Positions 30,076-39,649 of a stretch of 64,000 bases of DNA are shown here, piece after piece. Origin of the DNA: Wenyingzhuangia marina. Its GTDB lineage: Bacteria > Bacteroidota > Bacteroidia > Flavobacteriales > Flavobacteriaceae. Numbering within the stretch: the first letter of the stretch is position 1; every line of letters begins with the position of its first letter. A program made the position numbers and the translations under genes. The stretch lies in the NCBI RefSeq assembly GCF_900130035.1, contig NZ_FQXQ01000004.1:248001-312000 (forward strand). Direction: 5' to 3'. The notes beneath the pieces are model-generated. The model had not been told where the DNA came from. It worked only from the letters and a program-made list of their open reading frames with translations, and did no database searches.

Positions 30076-30771
30076 TCATTCTTTTTTAACTGTTTTAATC
30101 TGTATCAAGTCTACTAAAAAGGCAAATAGCATAGAGAAATAAATATATCCTTTAGGAATTTCAAAATGTAATCCTTCTCCTATTAAGGAAACTCCAATCA
30201 TCATTAAAAAACAAAGCGCTAATATTTTAAAAGAAATATGTTTGTTGATAAAGTTCACAATAGGTTTAGAAGCAAAAATCATAATTAACACACTTACAAT
30301 AATTGCAGCGTACATTACATATAAATTACTCACCATTCCCACAGCAGTTATAATAGAATCTATTGAAAACACAATATCTAATAATAATATTTCAATCAGT
30401 AGGTTTCTGAAAGTAGGATTCTTCACTACTTTATCAGGATTATTGTGATGGTTCTCTGTATGATGAAATATTTCTGTACTTGCTTTATAGAGTAAAAAGA
30501 CACCTCCACCAAACAAGATGAGGTTCTTTCCGCTAAAACCAATCCCCAACACAGTAAACAAAGCATTGTCTAGTCTTAAAATCCATGAAACAACTGTTAG
30601 TAAACCAATTCTAATAACAGCTGCTAATGATAATCCTATAATGCGAAGTTTATCCCTTTTTTCTTCAGGAAGTTTGTCTGTTAAAATAGAGATGAAAATA
30701 ATATTATCTATTCCTAGTACCACCTCCAAAAACACTAATGTGATTAGTGGAATGATTATTTCTTGTAACAT
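30076..30771 (-). CDS. TerC family integral membrane protein
   Basis: 231 residues with about seven membrane segments. Acidic residues conserved in the family are present in the first and fourth helices: FLEVVLGIDNIIFISIL and LDIVFSIDSIITAVG. TerC-type proteins are inner-membrane proteins linked to metal (Mn) export and metal loading of exported proteins. It lies downstream of rplT on the same strand but a terminator at 30808-30833 intervenes, so it probably has its own promoter. Confidence 0.88.
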   Translation of the reverse strand: MLQEIIIPLITLVFLEVVLGIDNIIFISILTDKLPEEKRDKLRIIGLSLAAVIRIGLLTVVSWILRLDNALFTVLGIGFSGKNLILFGGGVFLLYKASTEIFHHTENHHNNPDKVVKNPTFRNLLIEILLLDIVFSIDSIITAVGMVSNLYVMYAAIIVSVLIMIFASKPIVNFINKHISFKILALCFLMMIGVSLIGEGLHFEIPKGYIYFSMLFAFLVDLIQIKTVKKE

Positions 30772-30807
30772 AGTTTAGTTTTTTTAGTCAAATTTAAGCA
30801 AATAAAA

Positions 30808-30833
30808 AACCCTCTAACAATAGTTAGAGGGTT
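30808..30833 (-). terminator. Terminator of the thrS-infC-rpmI-rplT operon
   Basis: Perfect 11-base stem AACCCTCTAAC / GTTAGAGGGTT with a four-base loop; on the minus strand it is followed by a T run (A run at 30804-30809 on the plus strand). Confidence 0.85.
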
Positions 30834-30861
30834 AAAATATAAGCAAGATGTTATTTTAAAT

Positions 30862-31206
30862 TTATTTTACTTTTTCGACGATGGCCTTAAAAGCTTCTGG
30901 GTTGTTCATTGCTAAATCAGCTAAAACCTTACGGTTTAATTCGATGTTGTTAGCTTTTACTTTCCCCATAAACTGAGAATAAGACAATCCATGAATACGT
31001 GCACCCGCGTTAATACGAGTAATCCATAATCCACGGAAACTTCTTTTCTTGTTCTTTCTATCGCGGTAAGAGTAAGCCATTGCTTTCTCAACCGCATTTT
31101 TTGCTACTGTGTAAACGTTTTTACGTCTTCCAAAGTAACCTTTTGCTTGCTTCAAGATTTTTTTTCTTCTATTTCTTGAAGCTACTGAATTTACTGATCT
31201 AGGCAT
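30862..31206 (-). CDS. rplT: 50S ribosomal protein L20
   Basis: 114 residues, the usual length. [20 protein letters not shown] and [21 protein letters not shown] are the diagnostic N-terminal helix of L20, which binds 23S rRNA early in assembly; the globular end carries [11 protein letters not shown]. It is the last gene of the thrS-infC-rpmI-rplT operon. A structured 99-bp gap separates it from rpmI and may be the target of L20 autoregulation. Confidence 0.97.
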   Translation of the reverse strand: MPRSVNSVASRNRRKKILKQAKGYFGRRKNVYTVAKNAVEKAMAYSYRDRKNKKRSFRGLWITRINAGARIHGLSYSQFMGKVKANNIELNRKVLADLAMNNPEAFKAIVEKVK

Positions 31207-31232
31207 AATTTCAATGTTTTTTGTAGTAAGGC

Positions 31233-31275
31233 GGCAACCATTATGTTACTCTTTTATATTGCCCACTCCATGGTT
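31233..31275 (-). promoter_or_regulatory. Candidate L20 translational operator before rplT
   Basis: In the minus-strand leader between rpmI and rplT two mutually exclusive pairings can be drawn: AACCAT/ATGGTT (31270-31275 with 31236-31241) and GGCAA/TTGCC using bases 31259-31263 and 31233-31237. The right arms share two bases. L20 represses its own operon by binding RNA structures in other bacteria. This is inference from position and pairing only. Confidence 0.25.
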
Positions 31276-31305
31276 AATAATTTAATATTCCCTTTTAAAC
31301 TTAAA

Positions 31306-31503
31306 TTACTTTAAGTTTAATTGATTTTTGATGTTTGATTCATCACTTTTGTGAACTAACCCATCATGAGTTAATTTCAACTTACGTTTCTTAGACTTCT
31401 TTGTTAAGATGTGACTTTTGAAAGCGTGTTTTCTTTTTAATTTTCCAGTACCAGTTACTTTGAATCTCTTCTTAGCACTTGATTTTGTTTTTAATTTAGG
31501 CAT
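31306..31503 (-). CDS. rpmI: 50S ribosomal protein L35
   Basis: 65 residues, highly basic: [20 protein letters not shown] and [21 protein letters not shown] are standard L35. It sits between infC (129 bp) and rplT (99 bp), the widely conserved order. Component of the large ribosomal subunit. Confidence 0.97.
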   Translation of the reverse strand: MPKLKTKSSAKKRFKVTGTGKLKRKHAFKSHILTKKSKKRKLKLTHDGLVHKSDESNIKNQLNLK

Positions 31504-31632
31504 CTCTCTTTAAGTTTTAATTCTTGCTTATTTTATCTTTATAGTTCTTAAAGTTAAAAGTCTGTCAAGTATTAAGGTTTACAGTACATAAACTTTTAAC
31601 TTTATTACTTTTAAAACTTTAGAAACTAGTAT

Positions 31633-32193
31633 TTACTTTTTTACTTTCGGAGCAAGAAACATAATCATACGCTTACCTTCTAACTTAGGCATTTGTTCTA
31701 CTTTACCATATTCTTCTAACTCTTGAGCTAATTTTAATAATAAAATTTGACCTTGGTCTTTAAATATAATAGAACGTCCTTTAAAGAATACGTACGCTTT
31801 TAATTTTGCACCATCTTGTAAAAACTTAATGGCGTGTTTCTTTTTAAACTCGTAATCGTGTTCATCTGTTTGAGGTCCAAAACGAATTTCTTTTACAGTT
31901 ACTTTAGAAGCTTTAGCTTTAATAACCTTATCACGTTTCTTTTGCTCATACAAGAACTTCTTGTAATCTATAATTTTACAAACAGGAGGAACTGCTTTTG
32001 GAGAAATTTCTACCAAATCTAATTCTTGTTCCTTTGCTATTTGCTTTGCTTTGGCAAGAGGGTAAACACCTACTTCAATGTTTTCTCCAACCAAACGTAC
32101 CTCATCCACGTAACGAATGTGTTCGTTAATTCTGTGTGGATTTTCTTTAATAACTCTTGCAGGTCCTTTAGACCTTCTTCTCTTAATTGCTAT
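31633..32193 (-). CDS. infC: Translation initiation factor IF-3 with a non-ATG start (ATA or ATT)
   Basis: About 187 residues. The IF-3 N-domain ([19 protein letters not shown], then [15 protein letters not shown]), linker ([14 protein letters not shown]) and C-domain ([16 protein letters not shown]) are all present. The first ATG/GTG/TTG-type codon, GTG at 32109, would cut into the conserved N-domain. In frame upstream the sequence reads TAA-AAA-GAT-AAA-GCC-ATA-GCA-ATT-AAG-AGA, so after the stop only ATA (32193) or ATT (32187) can plausibly begin the [20 protein letters not shown] segment. Rare AUA/AUU starts let IF-3 repress its own translation in other bacteria. I choose ATA because it gives Ala as second residue; ATT is the alternative. 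Confidence 0.9.
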   Translation of the reverse strand: MAIKRRRSKGPARVIKENPHRINEHIRYVDEVRLVGENIEVGVYPLAKAKQIAKEQELDLVEISPKAVPPVCKIIDYKKFLYEQKKRDKVIKAKASKVTVKEIRFGPQTDEHDYEFKKKHAIKFLQDGAKLKAYVFFKGRSIIFKDQGQILLLKLAQELEEYGKVEQMPKLEGKRMIMFLAPKVKK

Positions 32194-32237
32194 GGCTTTA
32201 TCTTTTTACTCTCATATTGCTATGAGAAATTAAACTC

Positions 32238-34184
32238 TTATTTATTAAACGTTACTAAGGTTTTGGCAACTTCATCAGATATATGTTTGATGAAATCATT
32301 GATAGAAAAAGTTCCTAAATCTCCTTCTCCGTGTTTTCTTACGGATACGCTTTCTTCTCCTTCTTCTTTCTCCCCTACAATAATCATGTATGGAACCTTA
32401 CTAACCTCAGCATCTCTAATCTTTCGACCTGTCTTCTCACTTCGGTCGTCAATTAGCGTGCGAATTTCGGAATTTTCTAGCAATCCTGAAACTTTTTCGG
32501 CATATTTCTGATATTTCTCACTGATTGGTAGGATGATAACTTGCTCAGGCATCAACCAAAGAGGGAAATTACCACCTGTATGCTCTAATAACACTGCAAT
32601 AAAACGCTCCATTGATCCAAAAGGAGCACGGTGAATCATTACAGGTCTATGTTCTGCATTGTCAGATCCTTTGTAAGTTAAGTCAAATCTTTCAGGTAAA
32701 TTGTAATCTACTTGAATAGTTCCTAACTGCCAACTTCTTCCCAAGGCATCTTTCACCATAAAATCTAACTTAGGCCCATAAAAAGCTGCTTCACCAGTTT
32801 CTATTACGTAATTTAAACCTTTTTCTTTAGCTGCATTGATGATTGCATTTTCAGCTTTGTTCCAATTTTCATCAGAACCAATATATTTAGATGGGTTTTC
32901 AGGATCTCTTAACGATACTTGTGCAGTAAAGTCTTCAAAACCTAAAGAACCAAATACATATAATACCAAATCAATTACATCTTTAAACTCTTGGTCTAAT
33001 TGATCTGGAGTACAGAAAATATGTGCATCATCTTGTGTAAAACAACGTACACGAGTCATTCCGTGTAATTCTCCACTTTGTTCGTATCTGTAAACCGTAC
33101 CAAATTCAGCATAACGCTTTGGTAATTCTTTGTATGACCAAGGTTTGTAATTGTAAACCTCACAGTGATGAGGACAGTTCATTGGTTTTAATAAGAACTC
33201 TTCATCCATTTTTGGAGTTTTGATAGGTTGAAAACTATCTTCCCCATATTTTTCATAGTGACCAGAAGTCACATATAATTCTTTTTGCCCGATATGTGGA
33301 GTCATTACCATTTCGTAACCCGCTTTTTTCTGAGCTTTTTTTAAGAAATCTTCTAAACGAGATCTTAAAGCTGCTCCTTTAGGTAACCATAAAGGCAATC
33401 CTTGTCCTACTTTTTGAGAAAAAGTAAACAATTCTAGCTCTTTCCCTAATTTACGGTGGTCACGTTGTTTGGCTAATTCTAATAATTCTAAATATTCTGT
33501 TAACATTTTAGCTTTAGGGAATGAAATTCCATAAATACGAGTTAACTGAGGATTTTTTTCATCACCTCTCCAATAAGCACCCGCAGCACTCATTACTTTT
33601 ACAGCTTTTAAAATTCCAGTGTTTGGAATATGACCTCCACGGCATAAATCGGTAAAATCATCATGATCGCAGAAAGTAATTTCTCCGTCATTTAAGTTTT
33701 CAATCAACTCAACTTTAAAAGGATTTCCTTCTTCTTTATATTTAGCCAAAGCATCAGCTTTAGAAACTTCACGTAAAGTAAATTCGTGTTTTCCTCTAGC
33801 CAATTCTAAAAAACGTTGTTCAATTTTAGGAAAGTCAGTTTCTGAAACTTTGTGTTCTCCAAAATCAATATCATAGTAAAAACCGTTTTCAATGGCAGGA
33901 CCAATAGTTAGTTTTACACCAGGATATAATTGTTGAATAGCTTGAGCTAAAACGTGTGCAGAAGAGTGCCAAAAAGCTTTTTTACCTTCTGGTTGCTCAA
34001 ATGTATATAAGGTTAAGTTACCGTCTGTGGTTAATGGGGTTTTGGTCTCAACGGTTTTTCCATTAAAACTTGCAGAAATTACATTTCTTGCTAAACCATG
34101 GCTAATACTCATAGCCACATCCATTGGAGTACTGTTTTTTTCGTACTCTCTTACACTCCCATCGGGTAAAGTAATATTAATCAT
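32238..34184 (-). CDS. thrS: Threonyl-tRNA synthetase
   Basis: 648 residues, standard length. A TGS domain (1-61), the editing domain with [16 protein letters not shown] and [10 protein letters not shown], the class II catalytic core with [12 protein letters not shown] (zinc ligand Cys) and [14 protein letters not shown], motif 3 [11 protein letters not shown], and a C-terminal anticodon-binding domain are in order. It charges tRNA-Thr. It is the first gene of the operon, with 44 bp to infC. A promoter matching both Bacteroidetes boxes sits at 34205-34233; no T-box-like leader exists since the leader is only about fifteen bases. Confidence 0.97.
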   Translation of the reverse strand: MINITLPDGSVREYEKNSTPMDVAMSISHGLARNVISASFNGKTVETKTPLTTDGNLTLYTFEQPEGKKAFWHSSAHVLAQAIQQLYPGVKLTIGPAIENGFYYDIDFGEHKVSETDFPKIEQRFLELARGKHEFTLREVSKADALAKYKEEGNPFKVELIENLNDGEITFCDHDDFTDLCRGGHIPNTGILKAVKVMSAAGAYWRGDEKNPQLTRIYGISFPKAKMLTEYLELLELAKQRDHRKLGKELELFTFSQKVGQGLPLWLPKGAALRSRLEDFLKKAQKKAGYEMVMTPHIGQKELYVTSGHYEKYGEDSFQPIKTPKMDEEFLLKPMNCPHHCEVYNYKPWSYKELPKRYAEFGTVYRYEQSGELHGMTRVRCFTQDDAHIFCTPDQLDQEFKDVIDLVLYVFGSLGFEDFTAQVSLRDPENPSKYIGSDENWNKAENAIINAAKEKGLNYVIETGEAAFYGPKLDFMVKDALGRSWQLGTIQVDYNLPERFDLTYKGSDNAEHRPVMIHRAPFGSMERFIAVLLEHTGGNFPLWLMPEQVIILPISEKYQKYAEKVSGLLENSEIRTLIDDRSEKTGRKIRDAEVSKVPYMIIVGEKEEGEESVSVRKHGEGDLGTFSINDFIKHISDEVAKTLVTFNK

Positions 34185-34204
34185 TATAAATATTTTTTGC
34201 TGAG

Positions 34205-34233
34205 CAAAGATACATTTAAAGTATAAAGTACAA
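34205..34233 (-). promoter_or_regulatory. Promoter of the thrS operon
   Basis: On the minus strand, TTG (34231-34233) is followed after 18 bases by TATCTTTG (34205-34212), matching the TTG/TAnnTTTG pattern. Predicted transcript start is near 34199, about fifteen bases before the thrS ATG. A second TACTTTTG (34231-34238) overlaps the upstream box. Confidence 0.6.
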
Positions 34234-34249
34234 AAGTATAAAGTACAAA
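34218..34249. repeat. Short overlapping direct repeat in the thrS upstream region
   Basis: AAAGTATAAAGTACAAA occurs at 34218-34234 and again at 34233-34249 (period 15). It duplicates promoter-like sequence on the minus strand. Confidence 0.8.
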
Positions 34250-34417
34250 GTATTACAGCTAAACAACAGGTTTTTTTAGAAGGAATTTATCTTAAAATTT
34301 TAACCTTATTTTTACCAGATAGGATTCTTTGAAATGTAAATTATTCAATTTTGAATAAAAAAGAACTATTTTTGAAAAGCTACGAAAAGAAACAGGGATG
34401 TTAATTAAATTTTTTTG

Positions 34418-35503
34418 ATGAATATTGTAGTTACTAAAATTAACAATTGGTTTGTAAAATATAAACCCTATTTTTTTTCTTATTCTAACGGTTTTTTTAA
34501 ACTATTTTATCTAGCAAATTCTCCAGAATTAATCGTAGAGAGTAATATTAAATATCCTTTTGTTAAGCATGATGCCGAAAGACAATTGACTTATTGCGAT
34601 AATTCTTTTGTTAAGTCTAGACTTGGCTATGCAGAACTTGAAAAGGGATTATGGTGTATTAATTCTCATATTTATTATAAGAACAATCTTTCATTTACTC
34701 CTATTTATGATGAATCGGAAACAGCAACCTATTATTGTTTAATTATTAATGAGGTTAAAAATGAATATCCTTCTAAATATTATAAGATCAATAATATTGT
34801 AGTGAAAAATTATTCATTGAGTTTTTTAAAACCTAAAATAAAATTTGAGAATTTTCATTTTAAAGGAGCTACAGAGAATTTATATCAAATATATTTTGAC
34901 AAAGCTTGGTATGAAAATAATATTAAAACATTACCAAATTTACCTGCATCAGTTGTTGAGTTATTTGAAAATAAAAATATAGACTTTATTAATTACGCTA
35001 TCAATATAGAAGAGTTTAGAACAGTTTATAATGAGTTTTACAATGCTTTTAACTCAGATACAAAACCAAATTATATTTCGCTAAAAAAAACGACCTATGC
35101 TTTTTTTGAATTGTTTTTAGAAAATTATCAATATGCTGTAGTTTCTAAAACATCAAAATTAAAAAGCAAGGATAGAGTTCTTTTAAAAACGGTAGAAGAC
35201 TATTTATTAGATAACCTACTTGATAAGTTTATAGGAATAGAAGAAATTGCAGAAATGTTTAAAATTTCGCCAACCAAATTAAAAAAGGATTTTAAAGCAT
35301 TATACGGAACTACTATTTATGGATATTTTAAGGAAAAGCAAATGAAATTGGCCTTACAAATATTAAATGAACAAGATTGCAAAATTAAGGAATTAGCAAC
35401 CATGTTTCATTATGAAAATTATAGTAAATTCTCAAAAGCATTTTTAAATACCAATGGTTTTTTACCATCAGAAAACCCTAAAAAGCTTAAAAATATCTTT
35501 TAG
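34418..35503 (+). CDS. AraC family transcriptional regulator
   Basis: 361 residues from the ATG at 34418 (a TTG directly before it is ignored). The C-terminal 100 residues hold two helix-turn-helix motifs of the AraC type: IGIEEIAEMFKISPTKLKKD, then FKALYGTTIYGYFKEKQMKLA, and a second HTH in KIKELATMFHYENYSKFSKA. The N-terminal 250 residues are a sensor-like region without recognisable family marks. It is divergent from thrS and not near any obvious target; the polysaccharide locus is 12 kb away, so a link to it is only a possibility. Confidence 0.85.
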   Translation: MNIVVTKINNWFVKYKPYFFSYSNGFFKLFYLANSPELIVESNIKYPFVKHDAERQLTYCDNSFVKSRLGYAELEKGLWCINSHIYYKNNLSFTPIYDESETATYYCLIINEVKNEYPSKYYKINNIVVKNYSLSFLKPKIKFENFHFKGATENLYQIYFDKAWYENNIKTLPNLPASVVELFENKNIDFINYAINIEEFRTVYNEFYNAFNSDTKPNYISLKKTTYAFFELFLENYQYAVVSKTSKLKSKDRVLLKTVEDYLLDNLLDKFIGIEEIAEMFKISPTKLKKDFKALYGTTIYGYFKEKQMKLALQILNEQDCKIKELATMFHYENYSKFSKAFLNTNGFLPSENPKKLKNIF

Positions 35504-35778
35504 GGCTATAAAAGTCTTTTTGGGGTGTGGTTCATAAGTTTTAGTAAAGCATCTTTGCTTACAGAATTTAAACGTTAAGAAGAAAATTTTAAAATTATTT
35601 ATTGAGATTTTATCTTTATTACATTTTATACTCAAAATAAAAACTTGCTATGAGATTGATTAATGAAGTAAAGGTTAAATTTATTTCACTTAAAAAGCTG
35701 TTAAAATTCGTTTTAACAGCTTTTTTGTTAGAATAAACAAATTGAATTTAGATGTTTAAGAATAACTAAAAACAAGGT
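35504..35778 (+). other. Intergenic region with a 28-codon ORF overlapping a hairpin
   Basis: A terminator-like perfect hairpin AAAAAGCTGTTAAAA-TTCG-TTTTAACAGCTTTTTT lies at 35692-35726, probably ending the AraC-type gene transcript. A small frame MRLINEVKVKFISLKKLLKF, then VLTAFLLE (35650-35736), runs through the hairpin; it is probably chance. Nothing else is seen. Confidence 0.4.
35692..35726 (+). terminator. Strong hairpin with TTCG loop before guaA
   Basis: 15-base perfect stem closed by a TTCG tetraloop and followed by six T residues; also A-rich on the left so it may act both ways. Confidence 0.85.
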
Positions 35779-35808
35779 TTGTAATCAAACCAAAAAAAGT
35801 TACTTTTG
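35779..35808 (+). promoter_or_regulatory. guaA promoter, predicting a leaderless or nearly leaderless mRNA
   Basis: TTG at 35779-35781, a 19-base spacer, then TACTTTTG at 35801-35808: a full match to the Bacteroidetes -33/-7 pattern. The guaA ATG is at 35812, only three bases after the -7 box, so the transcript should start at or very near the start codon. Confidence 0.65.
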
Positions 35809-35811
35809 TGC

Positions 35812-37344
35812 ATGCAACAAAAAGTACTTATTCTAGATTTCGGATCTCAAGTTACGCAGCTGATAGCTCGTCGAGTGAGAGAATTAAACATTTATTGTGA
35901 AATTCACCCATACAACAGCGAAAAATACAATTTTGCTGATTATAAAGCAGTTATTTTATCAGGTTCTCCACACTCGGTTAGAGGAGAGAATGCTCCTAAA
36001 ATTGACTTATCAGAAGTAAAAGGTAAAAAACCATTATTAGGTATTTGTTATGGAGCTCAATACTTAGCACACTTTTTTGGTGGTGAAGTAGGGGCATCAA
36101 ACACTAGAGAGTATGGTAGAGCCAATTTATCTTTCTTAGATCATACCAATCCTTTATTTGATGAAATTAAAGAAGGAAGTCAGGTTTGGATGAGCCATTC
36201 TGATACTATTTTAAGACTACCTGCAAACTATGAGTGTATTGCAAGTACTCCAGATGTGAAAAATGCAGCTTATCATGTAAAAGGGGAAGATACTTATGCT
36301 ATTCAATTTCATCCAGAAGTATATCACTCTACAGATGGAACTAAATTGTTAGAAAACTTTTTAGTAAAAATTGCAGGAGTAGCTCAAGAATGGACACCAG
36401 ATAACTTTGTAGATACTACGGTTCAGGAAATTAAGGATAAAGTAGGAAACGATAAAGTAGTTTTAGGATTGTCTGGAGGAGTAGATTCTACAGTAGCAGC
36501 AGTTTTGTTAAACAAAGCTATTGGAGATAACTTATACTGTATTTTTGTAAACAATGGTTTGTTACGTAAAAATGAGTTCGAAAGCGTATTAAAACAATAC
36601 GAAGGAATGGGCTTAAACGTAAAAGGAGTAGATGCCTCGGAAAGATTCCTAAAAGAATTGGCTGGTTTGTCTGATCCTGAATTAAAACGTAAAGCGATTG
36701 GAAAAGCATTTATTGATGTTTTTGATCAAGAAGCTCACTTAATAGAAGATGTAAAATGGTTGGCACAAGGAACTATTTATCCAGATGTGATTGAATCTGT
36801 TTCTGCAGATGGAGGACCTTCAGCAACTATAAAATCTCATCACAATGTAGGAGGTTTACCAGACTTTATGAAATTAAAGATTGTGGAGCCTTTACGTATG
36901 ATTTTTAAAGATGAAGTTCGTAGAGCTGGAAAATCTATGGGAATTGATCCTGAATTGTTAGGACGTCACCCTTTTCCAGGACCTGGATTGGCTATTAGAA
37001 TTTTAGGAGATATTACCGCAGAAAAAGTAACGATGTTACAAGAGGTTGATGCTATTTTTATCAACGGATTAAAAGAACATGGGTTGTATGATTCAGTTTG
37101 GCAAGCCGGAGCAATCTTATTACCTGTACAATCTGTAGGAGTTATGGGAGATGAACGTACTTATGAAAAAGCTGTTGCTTTACGTGCAGTAGAGTCTACT
37201 GACGGTATGACCGCTGACTGGGTAGATTTACCTTATAAGTTTTTACAAGAAATTTCTAATAAAATTATAAATAGTGTCAAAGGAGTAAACAGAGTTGTTT
37301 ATGATATTAGCTCTAAACCACCAGCAACTATTGAGTGGGAATAA
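35812..37344 (+). CDS. guaA: GMP synthase (glutamine-hydrolysing)
   Basis: 510 residues from the ATG at 35812. The N-terminal class I glutamine amidotransferase has [16 protein letters not shown] (nucleophile Cys) and FHPEVYHS (His-Glu). The ATP-pyrophosphatase domain has [15 protein letters not shown] (SGGxDS loop), and the C-terminal dimerisation domain ends [11 protein letters not shown], as in all GuaA proteins. It converts XMP to GMP. Single-gene unit: strong promoter overlapping its start and a terminator after it. Confidence 0.97.
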   Translation: MQQKVLILDFGSQVTQLIARRVRELNIYCEIHPYNSEKYNFADYKAVILSGSPHSVRGENAPKIDLSEVKGKKPLLGICYGAQYLAHFFGGEVGASNTREYGRANLSFLDHTNPLFDEIKEGSQVWMSHSDTILRLPANYECIASTPDVKNAAYHVKGEDTYAIQFHPEVYHSTDGTKLLENFLVKIAGVAQEWTPDNFVDTTVQEIKDKVGNDKVVLGLSGGVDSTVAAVLLNKAIGDNLYCIFVNNGLLRKNEFESVLKQYEGMGLNVKGVDASERFLKELAGLSDPELKRKAIGKAFIDVFDQEAHLIEDVKWLAQGTIYPDVIESVSADGGPSATIKSHHNVGGLPDFMKLKIVEPLRMIFKDEVRRAGKSMGIDPELLGRHPFPGPGLAIRILGDITAEKVTMLQEVDAIFINGLKEHGLYDSVWQAGAILLPVQSVGVMGDERTYEKAVALRAVESTDGMTADWVDLPYKFLQEISNKIINSVKGVNRVVYDISSKPPATIEWE

Positions 37345-37364
37345 TTTAAAAGAATTATATACTA

Positions 37365-37402
37365 AAACGCCAAATAACTTATGTTGTTTGGCGTTTGTTT
37401 TT
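37365..37402 (+). terminator. Terminator of guaA
   Basis: Stem AAACGCCAAATAAC / GTTGTTTGGCGTTT (one mismatch) followed by a T-rich tract. Confidence 0.8.
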
Positions 37403-37501
37403 TATATAAACTGATTTGAGTGAATCATTACCCCATATGAGTTATACATAATTGGTATAATATATGTAATATTGCTATCAGAAAAAGAACCTTTATATAC
37501 T

Positions 37502-39649
37502 ATGCGAATATTTAAAATTTTTAGCTTTTTTTTAATCATGATGAGTGCAACTATGTTTGCACAAACAGTAAAAGAATACAAAACAGAAAAAGGTGAATCA
37601 TTAAGAGATGTAGCCAAAAAATTTGATATTAGTTATAAAGATTTAATGAAAGCGAATCCAGAGATATCAAGATGGCCAAAATCAAATACATTAATTAAGA
37701 TTCCAGCAGTTACAGAAAACACAAAGAAGAAAACAAAAAAAAAGAAAGACCGTAAAAAAGATTTAGCAAACAATATTGCTACTGATTCTATGGTAATTCA
37801 CATTGTAGAACCTAAAGAGACTTTGTATAGTCTTTCTAAGTTGTATGATGTAGAAATGATTACTTTAATAAAAAATAATCCTGTTTTAACCTTTGATGGT
37901 TTAAAAATTGGACAAGAATTAAAAGTGCCATATAAAGCACCAGAGATTTTGGAACCTTCAAAAAATCATATTGTAAAAGCGCAAGAAACTTGGTACGGAA
38001 TATCTAAGTTATACCATATAACGATAGATGATTTAAAAACAGCAAACCCTAAAATAGCTGTTGATGGATTAAAAATAGGTGCTGTTTTAGAAATTCCAGA
38101 ATCTAATGATCCTGCTGCTCAAATACATATAAGTGAAAAACCAGATGATAACTCACATATAATTGCAAAAGGAGAAACTTTGTATAGTGTTTCTAAATCT
38201 TATGGAATTAGTGTTCAGGAGCTTTTAGCGGTTAACGATACTGTTGTGGTAGATAGTTTGGTTATTGGAACTGTATTAAAGTTGCCTAAAAAAGTAATTA
38301 CAAGCGTAGCGGTTAGTACCGCCTCTCCATTTTACAAGCAAACTCCTGTTTTTTATAAGTACTACAGTCAGAAAGATACTCTTGCAGTAGTTTTAAAAAA
38401 TTATAAGATGTCTTTAGATTCTTTAAAATCATTAAATCCAACATATAAAGATGTTGTAGATAATGGAGGAAAATTATTAATGGGGTTTAAAAAAACACAT
38501 CAACTTTTTGGGAATCAAAAATGGTTTAAAGATTCTATTGTAACTAACAAATCTATCAAAGCCATGGTGATGTTACCTTTTGATTTTAAGAAAAATGATT
38601 CTTTATCAAAAGAGGAGTTGTTTTCTAATTCTAATGGATTGCCAACTTATGTTTCTGATTTTTATTTAGGAGTAGAAATAGCTATTGATTCTTTAAAAAA
38701 GCAAGGAGTTCAAGTAGATTTAAAAGTAGTAGATACTGAAAAGTCAGTAGATTCTATTTATAAAAACATAGCAAAGTTTAAAGCAATGGAGCCCGATGTA
38801 ATTGTGGGGCCTTTGTATAGCTCTAATGCTATGTATGTAGCAACTCAATTTACAGGTACACCTATTTACTATCCTATTTATTCTAAAAAGCAATCTACTT
38901 TTATGAATAGCAATTTGATAAAAACTTCTTCTGAGAAAAGTTTGTTTGAAAAAGAAATTTTAGACTTTATTAAAGAAAATAGAAGGGGAGAACATTTGTT
39001 AATTGTAGGGTTAAATGGAAAAAGAAATGAATTGGTAAGATTAAAAAATCAATTGTCTAAAAAAGATAGTCTTGGAAATGTTTTAGCAGATGATGTTTCT
39101 GTTTTAACACTATCTAATGGATATATTTCCAAAGCAGATTTTTTAAGTAAAATTAAATTAGACAAACCAAATTGGATTTTAATAGCAGATACAGACAATG
39201 TAGTTACTTCTGATGTATTTAACAATGTGATGAGCTTACCGAAGGAAAATAAAAGTAAAACTCCAGTGAGAATTTTATCTTTTGAAAAATCAGATTACAT
39301 CAATAAATTAGCATATGAATCTTTGTATAAATATCATTATACCTATGCTACAGATGAAGTTGAATATAGAGAAATTGAAAATAAGTCTTTTGAACAGGCG
39401 TATTTAAGAAAAAACAATCAGTATCCAAGTTATCATGCTACTCGTGGTTTTGATGTTACTTATGATGCTATTTTACGTGTGTTAAAAAGCAAAAACGGTG
39501 GTAAAGATTTGTATGCACCTTCATACAGAACCAAAACAGCTTTTGTTTATAAAAAGGGAGGTGTTCCAACCAAAACAAATCAAGCAGTATTTGTGAATTC
39601 TATAGAAAACACAAAGAAAGATGGATTAAAAATAATAAGATTAAGATAG
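37502..39649 (+). CDS. Secreted LysM-repeat protein with periplasmic-binding-protein-like domain
   Basis: 715 residues from the ATG at 37502, which gives a signal peptide ending MFAQ (about 21). Four LysM motifs are readable (about 24-68, 99-143, 155-199, 218-263; each starts with a ETLYSxSKxY-like line and ends with an I/LxIP strand), and a degenerate fifth may lie near 280-330. A Lys-rich linker (73-88) separates the first from the second. Residues about 365-715 resemble the type 1 periplasmic-binding fold: KAMVMLPFDF at the start, VDLKVVDTE, EPDVIVGPLYSS and GEHLLIVG. LpoA-type lipoproteins that activate penicillin-binding proteins share this fold, so a role in cell-wall synthesis is plausible. 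It overlaps the next, convergent gene by nine bases. Confidence 0.78.
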   Translation: MRIFKIFSFFLIMMSATMFAQTVKEYKTEKGESLRDVAKKFDISYKDLMKANPEISRWPKSNTLIKIPAVTENTKKKTKKKKDRKKDLANNIATDSMVIHIVEPKETLYSLSKLYDVEMITLIKNNPVLTFDGLKIGQELKVPYKAPEILEPSKNHIVKAQETWYGISKLYHITIDDLKTANPKIAVDGLKIGAVLEIPESNDPAAQIHISEKPDDNSHIIAKGETLYSVSKSYGISVQELLAVNDTVVVDSLVIGTVLKLPKKVITSVAVSTASPFYKQTPVFYKYYSQKDTLAVVLKNYKMSLDSLKSLNPTYKDVVDNGGKLLMGFKKTHQLFGNQKWFKDSIVTNKSIKAMVMLPFDFKKNDSLSKEELFSNSNGLPTYVSDFYLGVEIAIDSLKKQGVQVDLKVVDTEKSVDSIYKNIAKFKAMEPDVIVGPLYSSNAMYVATQFTGTPIYYPIYSKKQSTFMNSNLIKTSSEKSLFEKEILDFIKENRRGEHLLIVGLNGKRNELVRLKNQLSKKDSLGNVLADDVSVLTLSNGYISKADFLSKIKLDKPNWILIADTDNVVTSDVFNNVMSLPKENKSKTPVRILSFEKSDYINKLAYESLYKYHYTYATDEVEYREIENKSFEQAYLRKNNQYPSYHATRGFDVTYDAILRVLKSKNGGKDLYAPSYRTKTAFVYKKGGVPTKTNQAVFVNSIENTKKDGLKIIRLR

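Noticed and set aside
32026-32511. 161-codon plus-strand frame over infC and thrS
   Set aside because: It is antisense to two certain genes and low in complexity.
34185-34417. T-box or other riboswitch in front of thrS
   Set aside because: The predicted leader is only about fifteen bases and the region is filled by promoter elements and a short direct repeat.
35504-35811. Purine riboswitch in front of guaA
   Set aside because: The promoter ends three bases before the ATG, leaving no leader to hold one; upstream hairpins fit a terminator.
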